Shown: positions 28,226 through 40,200, counted from the stretch's first letter. The stretch is 64,000 nt of DNA from Schizochytrium sp. TIO01 (GCA_004764695.1 SMSO01000036.1:1570001-1634000); one strand, 5' to 3'. Notes: generated by a model from the sequence alone, not told the origin. Numbers and translations: made by a program.

Positions 28226-31200
28226 TCGATCTGCTCAGCTGCTGCCTGACGCTCTTTACTAATTCTCAGGTCCACTTGGTTTTTTATAGCCTGTGTACGA
28301 ATAAGCCAATTTTGTAGATGCTTCAAACGCTGTTAAATATAAGAATTGCAAAACAAACTCACGAACACGCAAAGGTGCATACGAATATTTCCAGGACCCT
28401 CGCAAACCAGTGAAAATCCTTCAAGTAATAACCAGTGCAGCGAGAAGTAGGTTTGACGTTGATTTGAAGAAGAGGCTTTTGATAAGTTAATGTTGTTTTG
28501 CTTGTTTTTTCTCGTTTTTTCTCAAATGATGACGCTATGAATTGCAATAATAAGAAAAGAATAAAAAAATAGACAAAATAGAAAACCAAACTTTTGATCG
28601 ACCAAGCAATCAAAAGGGGCGACAACGAAGAGCCCTCGATCAGTCCAGAGGCCCGTCCACCCTAGACGCGCCAACTCTCAACCGGTTACAACCCAGGAGC
28701 GATTCCACTCGTAACAGTGCGTTTTCCCTTTGCGGGAGCGCGGTCAAAGTAAGGCGGCGTCGCCAGATCACTTCCAAGCAAATGACCGCTTCAACGTGAA
28801 GTTGAGCCTCGCGTGAGGTGATCTAGCACGTTATTAGCTTCTCTGCCTTTGCACAGAGGCTTGTAGAGCAAGTGATGTACGAGCGCCCTGCTCGCTCGTG
28901 TGCTCGTCTACCTGCTTCAGCTGCGCGAGATAAATAGTTGATTGCTGCGTTGAGTACTTCAGTGGGTGCCTGTCTAAACCAAAAATAGAAATGGCTTCTC
29001 GTTCACGCTTTGAAAATAAAATTATGTTTTCCTAAGGTATAATTAATTACTCATATAAAATTTGACAAATTATTTTCTTTCTTTCTAAACAACAATTGTA
29101 GATAGGTACCTAGCGCATTCCTTCAGAGCTCCTCGCTTAAGTTTATTTACCCTTGAGCTGGATATAGCTCTATGCGCATTGTCATCTCTCTGATGCTGGC
29201 GGAGCAGCAGCATTTTGGTGCCTTCGAAAGTGGCGCTCGTCTCGAACATTTCGAATGGCTCTTCAGTTCTGTTGTAGTGGGAGCGAGGCTGGTTTTCTTT
29301 AATAAGAATAATAATTGCCACGTACTACTCATTTACTTTGGAATAAGGCCAAGAAAGCAGAAAGAATGTGCGAAGAAACTTAAAAGAACGATGAAAGCTT
29401 CTTCAAATAGACCGACTCCTAGGGGCACCTAACTAATACTGATAGCACCACTTTGCTTTGACAGAGAGAGTCAACATAGAAGGTTGGAAGAGAAATCGCC
29501 ACAACCACCAAAAGAAACAGTGCTCCCCCCTTATATATGCTTTCGAGGAGAACTGAAAGGAACTGGCTGCGGGGTTTCACTAGCCAGTGGGCAAGGCCAC
29601 TAAACAGAGGAGACCTATTAGGAGAGTATTACTGGCCATCATGGGAGGAATGGCTTGTGATTCCTGCATCGCTGAGGGGTGTTTTGCTGTGCGCACACCT
29701 GGAAGGGACGAGAAAACGCGCTGAACATTGCAATCGCTGTAGAGGAGAAAACTAAGCACTGTGGGGCTGTCGGGCGTTTTGGACCAGAGAGGAAGTGCAA
29801 ATGCGGGACTAGCTTGGAGGGTCTCCGAGCAATGCGGGGGGTTAGCAAAAACGCTAGGAGGTCCCTATGCTATGGGCCTCACAGGAGCTAGTGGGCAGCT
29901 ACGGGAAAGCCTAGGCCCAGGGCTGAAATGGAACAGGAAAGAATCGTAATGCAGGCCTCCTCAAGCTTGGCTTGGCTGTTTCTTCGCCCTTGCAGGACAG
30001 CTTGAGCTCGGGAGCTCTTTCTTCATTCGACCTTCAAGCTCAGTCCCTATCCTGACCCCAGCCAGCTTGGCATCAAGCCGAGCCTGCGAGCACCGACCGA
30101 CCGCCTCGCTCGTGTGTCGTGAAGGTCAGACGCTCCATATGCGATTGCAGCCTTATTCAATTACTTATTTATGTTTATGTTTTTTTTTTTTTTTTTTCAT
30201 GTTGTAAAGAAAAGAAAGAACAAAAAGAAAGAATCTCATTTAAAAAAAATAAAAAATTCAAAGGTGACCGGGTAGGCAGGTGCCTAGGCACTAAGCTAAG
30301 CTGCCTTAAGAGTCCAGAACCGCAGGCTTCAAGATGGAGGTTCGATGGAAACAGCAGAAGATGTAGTACAGTCAGTCTGCCAAACAGCCAGAACTGTGTT
30401 GTTTGGGCGGATGCAAAGAAAGCCGTATCTTTGAGCCCAGGATCACATCTGAGACGATGCAGGAACTAACGTTAGTTTGGGCAGCGGCGAAGTCTGAAGT
30501 CGAGGTTTGAAGAAAGAAGTGTGCGACCAAAGTCGCCTTTGAGCGAGGCCAAGACATCCATCCCTCCCTCCGGGAGCACTTTCTTTCACTCCAAAGTCGA
30601 GGCCAGAAGGGTGCTCTTGGCGCGGTGGCTGGCGAAGCTTGTCAAGAAGAGGCCCTTGGCAGGAAAGGCCTAGCTGCTTAGGCAGTCAGGAAGGCTTGTA
30701 AAGTGGCTGCTCGAGAAACTGTCGCTTGGTTATTGCAGGCAGACGACTTGGAGTGCAATGCATTGTGGGACCAGGCCTTGGTTACTAGCCTGAGACGACG
30801 ATGTGCGCGCCAGAAGGAGAAGGGGGAGAAGCTGCGCCGCCACACGTGACGGACGAATGAATACTGGCGGCAAGGGCGGCGTAGAGTGAAGTGTAGCATC
30901 CTCTGGGCGCAGGAGACCTTTGGGGAGCATGCTTTGATGCATTGACTTGCTACCTAGCAAGTAACTACGTACGTATGGCAACTAGCCTCAAGAATGGGCT
31001 CACTTCGCTCAAATCTCATTTTCTAATGTTTAGGTGTGAAGACCTTCCTCCTCAGAAGCGGTCTCTTACCTTGTCGAACGGCCCTTTGCTCATGTGGCTG
31101 TGGTTCAAGAGGCCGGTGAATCTTCGCTAGGCGTGTTGAGAAGCGAGATGAAAACACGAGGTAAATTCACTCTTACACAGCACAATCTTCTGCAGCGAAC

Positions 31201-32293
31201 ATATTGCAGTAACCAAGATTTTGATCGCCTGAAGAAACCTAATGAGAGGGTAAATGAAAAGTAGCGGAGTGAAATCTATGCAAAGAGACAGAATTCTCAT
31301 ATAGAATGCCGTACGCTACTGCAGCTATTGCCTCGCGTTACCTCAGTGCTTATAAAAGTCGCCCTTTCAGTCTTGAGCAAGGAGGTCAACTGCCTCTATC
31401 CATAGCAATCAAATCGCTTGGTTTATGAAGCAGCACCCTGCACAAGCGTTTAATGCATGTGCACAAACTGAATGCTTACTCCTTCCACAAGCCAAAAACC
31501 ACCGGCCATGTAATAGAGGAGAGGTGAAGTACCTACCTGTCGAATTGATACCAAAATGGGACAAACCTTGTGCAAATTCCGCGGATTGAAATCGAATTGC
31601 ATTAGCATCTGGGCCCAACGCTACGCTCACCAGAGGGAATTCGTATTGCACGGCGGTTTTATTACCCAGTGTCTTCGGGTGCAGTGGCAAATTTTGTTGA
31701 CTTCACACTGAGGTGGGGAAGTACGAATTGTGCATCGTTTGACTTCGAAATCGAGTCCAATAAGATTTTCTCAACTATATCATGAAAGAGTTTTGCAAAA
31801 CTGCTTGTCCCTACAAAGATAGCGTGTTCGTGTACACATCACCAGCTTTAAAGATCAAAAGAAGGCATGCTTAAATCTATAATCTAGTAGGTAGGGATAT
31901 TTACCTGTAGTTCTTTTTTTTTATTAAATTATTTTTTAACTAGCACTAGTACGAGATAGCGTATGTCTAATCCAATACCCATAGCGGGGGAATATTAGGT
32001 ATTTCAACATTAAGCTTAATTATCATAGGCTATCATATGAAGCACAGATCCGTTGTCGAAAAAGGGTTGCTCAAATTGGCGCGGACTTGGGTAGCTTGTT
32101 GTACTATAAGCGCAAGCGCACGGAGGATTTAAAGAAAAGACTCTTAACTACTGCCGGGGGTACTAAGTTTACTCACTGGGCACAGTTATATCTGCTGGAT
32201 AAAACAACCTTGTCATATTCGCATAGCCACGGTTCTCGTGAAGGCAACGGGATGTAAAACGTGAGCCTGTTGATTACAAGTTCGGGAGAAAGC

Positions 32294-32302
32294 TATATAT
32301 AA
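32294..32302 (+). promoter_or_regulatory. TATA box candidate for the coiled-coil gene
   Basis: TATATATAA lies 120 bp upstream of ATG 32422. A start site ~30 bp downstream would give a leader of about 90 nt. The position is plausible but untested. Confidence 0.45.
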
Positions 32303-32421
32303 CGCTGGCAGATGCCAGAAAGGGAGAGTAGTGGCTGACGTAACCTTAAAGTCCATACGTCACACAGGTAATACTGCTGACCATTTCTTGCTGAGCAGTA
32401 GCCAGTCTTTCGAGCTGTAGG

Positions 32422-33657
32422 ATGTCTTCGGGCGGTAGCGCAGATGGAGAGTTAAGCACCTCTGTCAGCGTCAACGATGCTCCAATGGACTGGGAGGCAC
32501 GAGCTAAAGAACTAGAAACCTATGTTATGGAGCTACAAGAGCAGGCAGAAATAGCGAAGCGTACACATGAGAACGAAATTGCAGATCTGAAGGACACCTA
32601 TGGAGTGACAGAACTGGAAAGTCAAACCCGTATCGAAGAACTTGAGCATGAGCTGGACCTCTCCAAAGAAACAGTGCGCAAATTAGAGCTTGAGGAGGCT
32701 GGGTATATTGTCCTCCAAGAGGAGAATGAGCGCCTTAGCAGGCTTCTCATTGATTTGCAAGACCAAATGTCTACGCTAGTAGCTGAGCACACAAACGAAG
32801 CAAACAGCATTAAGCGCGAATCTTTCAATGCGCGTGTGAATTTAGAGCATACATTTCGCAAAACTTTGCAAGAACTTGAAAAGAAGCTACACCAGAGGGC
32901 TTTTGCTGAAATGGATAAAGAAAGCAAGTCTGCGCTTGTGGAAAAAGCCCGTGTGCAAGATGAGCTGGCATTACAAACAATAGGCATCGAAGCTTTGACC
33001 AAGCGATACAATGAGAAATGTGCAATTGTACAAACTCTACGAACTGATAAAACCATTCTACAAGAGCATCAAAGCGCACAAACAAAGCGAATTAGTACTT
33101 TGAAGCAACAACTCGGGAAGTTGGAATCATTGCGGGTTGAACACGAGGAGGCACTCGTTGCAGCGCAGGCGAAAGCAATGGACGCAGACAGTTTGAGGAC
33201 TAGGGTAAAAGAATTAGAGACTCAAGTCTCTCAACAAGTCAATGCTTATGAAGCCGCTCGTACCAAAGCTGAGACCCTCGAGAAAAAGCTGCTGCATACG
33301 AGCGAAAAACTAAAGGCCTTAGAGCTCAGTCGGAAGAAAGGAGGTAAAAAGGTTCTTCCATCGATTGGCCCAAATGATGCATTATTGAAGACTTTGGCTA
33401 GTTTTGGAAAGCCATCTTATTCTACTTTGGAACAAACAAATCGCAGTGTGATGAAGGAAGAAAACGAAACCGACGCTGAGGTGTACCGTGGTGCTCCACG
33501 TGACCTTGGAGGCGGACTCCTTGAACCATCGTCAGTCACTCTAGCTAGCGCAAGCTTGCAAAATAACCATTCAATGCCTTCACTTCGGAAAAGTGAGTAC
33601 ACAGGTATTCTAGAAACATGGAATGCAAAATTTAATCAAAAGCGTCCATACTACTGA
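32422..33657 (+). CDS. Coiled-coil protein, possibly cilia/basal-body associated
   Basis: This is a 411-aa single exon starting at ATG 32422. From residue ~20 to ~305 it is almost continuous coiled coil rich in Glu, Leu, Lys and Gln (LETYVMELQEQAEIAKRTHE, QTRIEELEHELDLSKETVRK, ALTKRYNEKCAIVQTL). The ~100-residue C-terminal tail is Ser/Pro/Asn-rich and disordered. The central run LEHTFRKTLQELEKKL followed by EKARVQDELALQTIGIEAL resembles the arrangement in the CFAP157/BBOF1 group of ciliary coiled-coil proteins. Coiled coils resemble one another by composition, so this link is tentative. Thraustochytrids make flagellated zoospores, so a ciliary role would fit if the lineage guess is right. It has no enzyme motif or membrane segment. 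Confidence 0.65.
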   Translation: MSSGGSADGELSTSVSVNDAPMDWEARAKELETYVMELQEQAEIAKRTHENEIADLKDTYGVTELESQTRIEELEHELDLSKETVRKLELEEAGYIVLQEENERLSRLLIDLQDQMSTLVAEHTNEANSIKRESFNARVNLEHTFRKTLQELEKKLHQRAFAEMDKESKSALVEKARVQDELALQTIGIEALTKRYNEKCAIVQTLRTDKTILQEHQSAQTKRISTLKQQLGKLESLRVEHEEALVAAQAKAMDADSLRTRVKELETQVSQQVNAYEAARTKAETLEKKLLHTSEKLKALELSRKKGGKKVLPSIGPNDALLKTLASFGKPSYSTLEQTNRSVMKEENETDAEVYRGAPRDLGGGLLEPSSVTLASASLQNNHSMPSLRKSEYTGILETWNAKFNQKRPYY

Positions 33658-34143
33658 GTACCTATGATAAAGAATTCCTGTAAAATTAGTGAAATTAAGA
33701 AAATGTGAAGTTGATACGACTAAGTCAGTTGTTGCTGATACCATTTTTTTTTCTTTTCTGTCAAACTATCTAAGATACCCCAGACACGTTTGTCTAAGCT
33801 CTCTATATATCAGACCATTACTCTATGTAAAAATTGTTTGTGGTTTTCATTTTATCTTTATATTTCTATTTTCTAAGTTTTTGTATTTTTAATCTTTTTA
33901 AAGGTTGGAGATAGATCATAACGATTTAGATTTATCATCAAATCAGGTTTTGAATAACAATAGAAAGAAAAATGACAGGACAGGGCAATTCTATGCCGAG
34001 CTCGGAGGACTTCCAGAAAAGAGTTTTCACAGCAGCTGTGAAGTCTTCTTATTTATAATAGCCCTTGCGTACATTTTCCGTATTCCCTAAGGCTTTTGAA
34101 AAAGACAGACGCGAGCATCTGCATGAGTTCACAGGAACGAAAT
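33658..34143. other. Convergent 3' spacer
   Basis: This AT-rich spacer lies between convergent genes, with T-rich runs at 33744-33755 and 33840-33900. No gene or clear terminator was seen. Confidence 0.5.
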
Positions 34144-36483
34144 TTACTGGACCATCCGAGTAGAACGTGAACGCGTAGGGTGTGCCGCTGTAGATATTGA
34201 AGTAGAGGAAGACGACGACGATGACGAAGAAGACGCCATGGAAGATACAGAGCCAGAGGGCTGGAGGGTAGAAACTGGCATTCCAGAACCTTGCATTTTA
34301 CGTGCTCTTGTTTGAATACCGTACGATGACGAAGATGTCAAGTGTTTGGCAGGAAGCCCTGTGGATGATGTTTTTGAGGTATATCCTCGAGAGGTTTTAT
34401 ACATTTCTGTCTGACCCATGCTAGACGAATTGTAGGCAGATGTCCGGTTGATTTCTCGCAAGGGAAGGTCGCCATTACCACTATTCGTCCGCTGTTTACG
34501 TAGAATGTTGCGAATGGGGAGCATTGAAGATGATGAAGAAGATGATGATGAGGAGGGAATGTCTTCCTTGCTCTCTTCCTGTACCATACGACGCCGGCGG
34601 CCATCAAACTCATCATATTCGTCTTCAGAACAGGACATGGGAGATGACGGCTCGTCCATTGGTTGCGATCGCGAACGGGAGAGCCCAGACATTGAGTAGG
34701 TACGGTGGACACTAGGCAGCCGTGACATGTCATGCCCAGTAACTGACTTGGACAGTTTGTTGGATGTGGAGAGAATTCGGGATGTAAAACTACGTGATTT
34801 TTTGCGAAGGCGCTGATCGCCCTGCTCAGATTGCTGACTATTGGAACTTGATGAATGCCCGCGGTAAGAGTCATCAATCTCATGAGCATATTGGTTAGAC
34901 ATTTGTGCTTCACGACCAGTTGTTGAGGAATATGATTGGTTGGTTCTGGATTTGCGTGAAGCTGGCATGCTTCGAGACAAGGTTTCTTCGACGTCCATAT
35001 CCATATGGTGATAGTCACGTGCGGCGGCACGCATCTCTTGTGCAGAGTGCGGGCGGCTTACTGCATCATCCTCCACATGCGGAATATATTGTTGCTGATG
35101 AACATGAGCTCGTTCGCCCTCGCCAGTGTTTTGTCTCCTAGGCATCGCGCGTCCTGATTGAGTTGAGACATTCGTGTAAGAGTTGATGTTCTGTCCTGCT
35201 TCTTGCTGTTGAGGGGGGTTTGGTGCTGCGCGTGCAGACATGGTACGGCGTGACGCAGTGGACACTTCCGTGCTTGGATCAGATGATCCGGAGTGAGAAC
35301 CACTTGCTTGCTGATGCTGATGTTGCTGTTTGTGCGCGGTAGCAGCACGAAGCTTTTCTGTGTCAAGAGTAACAGGAGTTCGGGAATGAAGATGGTCACG
35401 CTTGGGTGGTGCGCGAAGCCCGTGTTCCTGAACAAAGTCTGCAACTTCGTCAATGATAATCTCGCGTAATGCCTTTTCATCGAGCTCCTGCTGCTCAAAT
35501 TCAAAATTAAACCTGTCTTCATCAATCTCTGGAACATGAATGGTCTTACCCTTGAGAGGTGCATTATCAAAAAATGGGTGAGCGAGTGCTTCCTTAACGG
35601 TGATACGGCTGGATGCAGAAAATCGAATGCACGATGTCATGAAATCAATGGCATCGTGGCAAGCATGCGGATAAATAGAAGCAAGGTCGACAGGCCCCTT
35701 TTTTGGAAGCGAGCGAAGGAATTGAATTGCCTGAGAGTTCTTAATGTAGGCTGTTTCGCTGGGGTGTGGTGTACCAATTACATCAAAAATGAGCTGTAGC
35801 TGGTGTACAAAGTTCTTCCCAGGGAAGAGGGGAGTACGTCCCAAGAGCTCCGCAAAAATGCAGCCAACCGACCACACGTCGACGGCGGCAGTATATTTGC
35901 CATCAGGGGAAAGCATGAGTTCAGGAGGGCGGTACCAGCGCGTGACTACATGCTCAGTCATTAACGGTTTACTTTCGGTAGCTTCTGGTGCACGGCGAGC
36001 AAGACCAAAATCACTAATACGTAGATCGCAGTTTTTGGAGACTAACAGGTTAGCTGGTTTGAGATCACGGTGGAGAATACCTTTGGAGTGAAGAAAATCG
36101 ATTCCTAGGACGAGCTGATACATAAAGTGCTTGTGATGAGATACACTGAGCTTCTGACTACTTTGAATGATGCGGTGGAGATCAGTGTCCATGCACTCCA
36201 TACCAATGTAAAGCGAGTCTTCCGTCTCTCCGAGCATGAGATCTACAAGGGTAATGATGTTAGGGTGCTGACCACAATGGCGCAAGAGACGAATTTCACG
36301 AAGGGTATGTTTTGCATCATACACACTTTTCGCCATGGGACAGATTTTCTTAATGGCAACCTTGTTTCCAGTCTGGCTATCACGTGTAGAACACACGACT
36401 CCGTATGCTCCTTTGCCGAGCGCCTTGACGAAGGTGTATCGTTCATCGATGTCGAACTTGGTGCCGTATGCGTCGAAAACCAT
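34144..36483 (-). CDS. MAP kinase (ERK-type) with TEH activation motif and long disordered tail
   Basis: This is a 779-aa single exon starting at ATG 36483. Residues ~17-320 form a complete CMGC/MAPK domain: GKGAYGVV (P-loop, 23-30), VAIKK with Lys45, HRDLKPAN with Asp140, DFGLARR with Asp158, WYRPPELM, VDVWSVGCIFAEL, LFPGKNFVHQLQLIFDVIGTP and a MAPK-type insert. The activation loop reads LMTEHVVTRWY: Thr176-Glu177-His178 replaces the usual Thr-x-Tyr, so the tyrosine half of the dual phosphosite is missing. The ATP and catalytic residues are intact, so it should be active or activatable. After the L16-like FNFEFEQQELDEKAL come about 420 residues of Ser/Gln/His/Arg-rich disorder. Long tails are seen in ERK5/ERK7-type kinases, but subfamily placement needs a tree. 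Confidence 0.92.
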   Translation of the reverse strand: MVFDAYGTKFDIDERYTFVKALGKGAYGVVCSTRDSQTGNKVAIKKICPMAKSVYDAKHTLREIRLLRHCGQHPNIITLVDLMLGETEDSLYIGMECMDTDLHRIIQSSQKLSVSHHKHFMYQLVLGIDFLHSKGILHRDLKPANLLVSKNCDLRISDFGLARRAPEATESKPLMTEHVVTRWYRPPELMLSPDGKYTAAVDVWSVGCIFAELLGRTPLFPGKNFVHQLQLIFDVIGTPHPSETAYIKNSQAIQFLRSLPKKGPVDLASIYPHACHDAIDFMTSCIRFSASSRITVKEALAHPFFDNAPLKGKTIHVPEIDEDRFNFEFEQQELDEKALREIIIDEVADFVQEHGLRAPPKRDHLHSRTPVTLDTEKLRAATAHKQQHQHQQASGSHSGSSDPSTEVSTASRRTMSARAAPNPPQQQEAGQNINSYTNVSTQSGRAMPRRQNTGEGERAHVHQQQYIPHVEDDAVSRPHSAQEMRAAARDYHHMDMDVEETLSRSMPASRKSRTNQSYSSTTGREAQMSNQYAHEIDDSYRGHSSSSNSQQSEQGDQRLRKKSRSFTSRILSTSNKLSKSVTGHDMSRLPSVHRTYSMSGLSRSRSQPMDEPSSPMSCSEDEYDEFDGRRRRMVQEESKEDIPSSSSSSSSSSMLPIRNILRKQRTNSGNGDLPLREINRTSAYNSSSMGQTEMYKTSRGYTSKTSSTGLPAKHLTSSSSYGIQTRARKMQGSGMPVSTLQPSGSVSSMASSSSSSSSSSTSISTAAHPTRSRSTRMVQ

Positions 36484-36548
36484 GATGCCTGATGAGATGA
36501 TGATGCTAAGCGGTCACTCGTTTTAGAAGTTTGCGTCCCCTTTAAAAA

Positions 36549-36556
36549 TTATATAA
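36549..36556 (-). promoter_or_regulatory. TATA-like element upstream of the MAP kinase
   Basis: The palindromic TTATATAA lies 66 bp upstream of the kinase ATG. It would give a leader of ~40 nt if used. The absence of minus-strand ATGs extends much further upstream (to 37057), which hints that a longer leader may also be made. Confidence 0.35.
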
Positions 36557-36860
36557 TGATAAATGTCTTGACCGAACCCAGTCAAGACGTGACAGCACCG
36601 GCTTAAACGAGGCCGTGTGTCCACCCCCACCCACTTCAAGCTCGTATGTGCCACGGCCAACGAGAATATTTTTTTGACCCAGCAATCTCCTCTTCGCGTG
36701 TCTAATCGACGCGGCTAGATAGCTAGACACTGCTTGTCAAACTCCGCAGCGAGCACCCTTAATCGTAAGCACAGCTTGCGGGAGGGCTGTCGCTCCCTAG
36801 TTCGCTGCCGGCACCTTGGGAGGGGTTTGCTGGCCCTTGCTCGATCGCCTGCCGCTCACC

Positions 36861-36888
36861 GCTGCTGTTGCTGCTGCTGCTGCTGCTT
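36861..36888. repeat. (CTG)n tract
   Basis: An imperfect run of CTG triplets, GCTGCTGTTGCTGCTGCTGC and onward, lies in the presumed MAP-kinase leader. Confidence 0.85.
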
Positions 36889-37157
36889 GAATAATGCTAC
36901 TGCTGCTGTTGGTTTGCTCTTTGCTATGTTGCGTGCCAATGGCCAGTTCTAGTCAGCGAGCTTTGCTTCACGCGAGGTCCTTCGCAGCCCCGAGGTGGTT
37001 ACACGCGATGGTTCCACGTGCAATGTGTGCAAAAGAAATGAAACGTTCGGGTCTCCACATGCAACTCAGCGTATCTGCCGCCATCAGAGGGGACAGATGA
37101 TATCAGTCCAAGCGCACTTTCCTTCTTTGCTTTTTGTTGGTTTTCTTTATCTTTCAC

Positions 37158-37200
37158 TTTGTTTGTTTATTTGTTATTTATTTGTTTGTTTGTTTGTTGC
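37158..37200. repeat. (TTTG)n tract
   Basis: Imperfect tandem TTTG/TTTA units lie in noncoding DNA. Confidence 0.85.
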
Positions 37201-40200
37201 TGTCTGTTTGTTTCCCTGCTTCGCGTGGCTTCTCGGCGGAGGGTCTCTGCAGATGGAGGCCTTGTGAATAATACTTGGCGCGCAGAACGACTATGTATGT
37301 GTGGAGACAGGGAGTCAGAGATCGCGAGAGGGTCTAGAAGGAGAAGGAGAGAGAGAAGGAGAAGACAGCCAAACCACAGCCAAATTGCGTTTTTCCGAAC
37401 TTGAGAGTTTCAGTTTTTAATAAAAATTGCTGATTCTATATATTTTTTTAGTTTAAAAAAACTTCTACGTGACTACATAGTACTTAAGCTTTGAGTATTA
37501 AGATGAAAGATCAAAAGAAAGTAACTCTTCATTTATGACTTTTATCATGGCCAATAGCAATCATTCACCTACCATACCATACAATATATATGTATATTAA
37601 AAATTAAAAATTAAATGTTTAAAAATAAAAACAAAGGACCTTCGTGGGACTGCTATTGTTTGTTGGAAACATCTTAGGTACTTCAGTAGCTAGGTACTAA
37701 AGGATTATGATGGCTGGCTGGCTTCCACTTTTTTCTTTTCATTCAATCGTTTCGTCGCTTAAAAGACGAAACGCAGGGAATCGCATGAAACCCTCGAGGT
37801 AGTCGTGCACCGCTGCCATGAAACTTACACGGACTATAGGTTCTATTGTAGGTACGGACTCGAACGCGGTGGCTCCTACTTTGGAAGTAGCCAGGTGCAG
37901 TGTCTTTGAGAGACTAGATGTACTTATCTCAATTCGTGAGAAGAGTTTCCATGGAGGCGCGCGCTAGAGGCGGGGGACGAATTCTTATCAGCTTCAAGTT
38001 CGCCCTTTTTTTTTGTTTCTTTTTTTTTGTGATGTTATTAAATCCTTAGGCGATCCAAGCTCAATAGAATACCAAGTTGAGTGCAATGACTTCCAGGTTC
38101 TCTTGCAAGCTCTTGGGAGAAAGTATTAGATTCTTGGAAAGCTACTGTTAGCATGATAAATGAAGCTCCTGGTGCAGATACATGATCGGGCGTTGTCATT
38201 TTCATTTTACTCAGCCTAGCAAAATGAACTTTGGAGAATGATTTGCAAGTATACCGAACTATTTTCAGCGAGGGCAACACTTCAAAAGTCAAAAGACCCG
38301 GAGGAGAATGCATTCTTTGTTTTGCTAAAATGTCATAAGCACAAAGGTAGAACGCGGGGTTCTATTTTTAGTTATTTTATAAGTTACATAGACTTAACAC
38401 CACGGAGACTCGAACACTATAATCATAATCAGGCCCGAAGCCATAGGTCTATTAGGTGCAAAGTAAGCGTTGAAGGCACATCATAAGGTTATTTGGTATA
38501 GCAGACTACACAACTGTCTAGGATGAGGAGCAGGTCACTCGAAGAAGGTGCATGTTTAGCCAGGCTATTTGACAGAAACGTGGGGCCTCATTAGTAATCT
38601 CAGAACCAAACACCAGTTAAAGAAATCAAACTTTGCATCCAATATACTTTGCGTCTAGACATCTGGTGATCCAAATAGATAAGTACCTCCCTCAAATTCA
38701 TCTACGCATTTGCGCCTTGAAGATGGTCTGATTTATAGGAAAGTGCAAAGCATTAGGTTTTTCTAATTTATGAGATTAAGAGTTTACGCCAAGAAGCAAT
38801 TCCCAATTTACAATACAAATTTAGTCTTCAAATTGGTGGGGGCTTGTTTCTGTTCCTTTCAAAATAAATAGTTCGAAAATTGAATAAAAGGTATGCCTGC
38901 TAGAGTTCGTTGTTGCTTGAGCCACGTCGTCCAGACATTGCACTTCCTTATCTAGGATGAATGTCGGTGGCCCAACTTTTTACTATCATGCATACGATAA
39001 CGAGTTAGAAAGCAATGCTATGACAAAGTGAGGTTGTTCAGTTGTGTCCAGTTCTTAAAACAAAATCAAAAGAGGGAACAAGCGAGAGTGAGAGTAAGTT
39101 CAAGGGACCTCATATCTAGTTTCGACGAAGCTGTTAATTGGTTTTACAGAAGTTCATATTTATCAAACCTGTGGAAGTGGCATGGTAACTGCATTCTTTA
39201 AAAGTTAGAAGGGCTTCCCAAGCACAGCTCTCGTAGGAATAGTGTGTAAAACTTTATGTTTAACATACAAGTCTTTATAGTTTGCGTGCCGATGCTGTAT
39301 ATCAGACTTAGATTCGATACAGACGCCAGACTTTGTTCGCTTCCCTGCCGGAACTCTACTTGCGAGAACAGTAGCGGGAGACCCAGACACATACATTTGG
39401 CACAGAGTCATCACAAGACGTGGCTCTCTCTCTCTCTTTCTCTGTTTTCTATCAAGCCGCCACGACTATGCTCCACTATCGCACTGTCGCTTATTCCCTC
39501 CCTTTGGAGCGAGTACTGTAGCTGTAGGTCTGAGGAGGGCCATTTCCTTTTGGGCCCATCCAGCCTTTCACCGCTTTTAACGTTCCCAATAACGTTCCCA
39601 TGAATCGCACCTCTATGTAGCAAGTCATGAGAGTGAATCACACTCGAAGGTGGAGCACATGCCAGCACATGACAGCAAGCAGCGCGTCCACATGCAACGC
39701 TTGCTTCGAGGAACTTTGAGAGTTGCCAAGAGAAAAGCGTGAAGAAAGGAGCAATGACTGAGAAATGCGAGGCAGCGGCAGTTCAAGTTAGTATTTGGAA
39801 AGGATAAAACTTTTAAAAATCGTTTCCTTTCTGTTTCAAAAGGTATTGAGGTGCACTATTGAGGCCGAGTTACGCTCTGTGGGTGTGTGTTTTACTCATC
39901 TTTCACAGCTCAGCTCTAGTCGGTGCCCGGCAAGAAGAAGTCGAAACGATGCGAACTTGCGAACATCATCAACTTGTTTGCCCTCCCGGCACTGTTACAG
40001 GTTGGGATACTGGAGGGATTTATAGGTGGTTGTTTCCATCACCTTGTCACGCAAATCAATGGCAATAGATATGTGCTGCAAGCATTCCTCAAAAGTGCTG
40101 CGCAGTCCCTCCATAGCTTAGTAATAGGAAGCGCAAGTTACAAACATAGAATTCTTTTAGGATGAAACAGTGAGGATTGGAGGTGACTTGAGCGAAACGA

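Larger units (their letters stand above)
27962..32421. other. Long intergenic region (4.5 kb), no supported gene beyond one weak candidate
   Basis: This region lies between the divergent lipase (-) and coiled-coil (+) genes. For about 415 bp upstream of the lipase ATG there is no ATG on the lipase (minus) strand, consistent with a leader. A possible signal-peptide ORF at 28079 is listed separately. A TATA box (CTTATAAAAG) near 31350 points to a plus-strand start around 31380, but no gene follows. Poly(T) and AAAG-rich tracts occur at 30180-30255. The rest holds no recognisable feature. Confidence 0.5.

Noticed and set aside
31409-31690. Exon-like minus-strand stretch (VQYEFPLVSVALGPDANAI) with donor-like GTAGGT
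   Set aside because: It reads like protein for ~50 codons but has no ATG, no partner exon and no recognisable family; kept only as a note.
37850-37890. tRNA-like B-box (GTTCGAGTC on the minus strand), with another near 38410
   Set aside because: The T-stem does not pair around the loop and no A-box, acceptor stem or anticodon arm can be folded.
38038-38313. 91-codon minus-strand frame
   Set aside because: Lies in AT-rich intergenic DNA with no motif; length is within chance expectation.
39859-40068. Signal-peptide-like 69-codon frame with several Cys
   Set aside because: Begins with TTG, has no ATG before the hydrophobic stretch, and has no supporting splice sites or homology.
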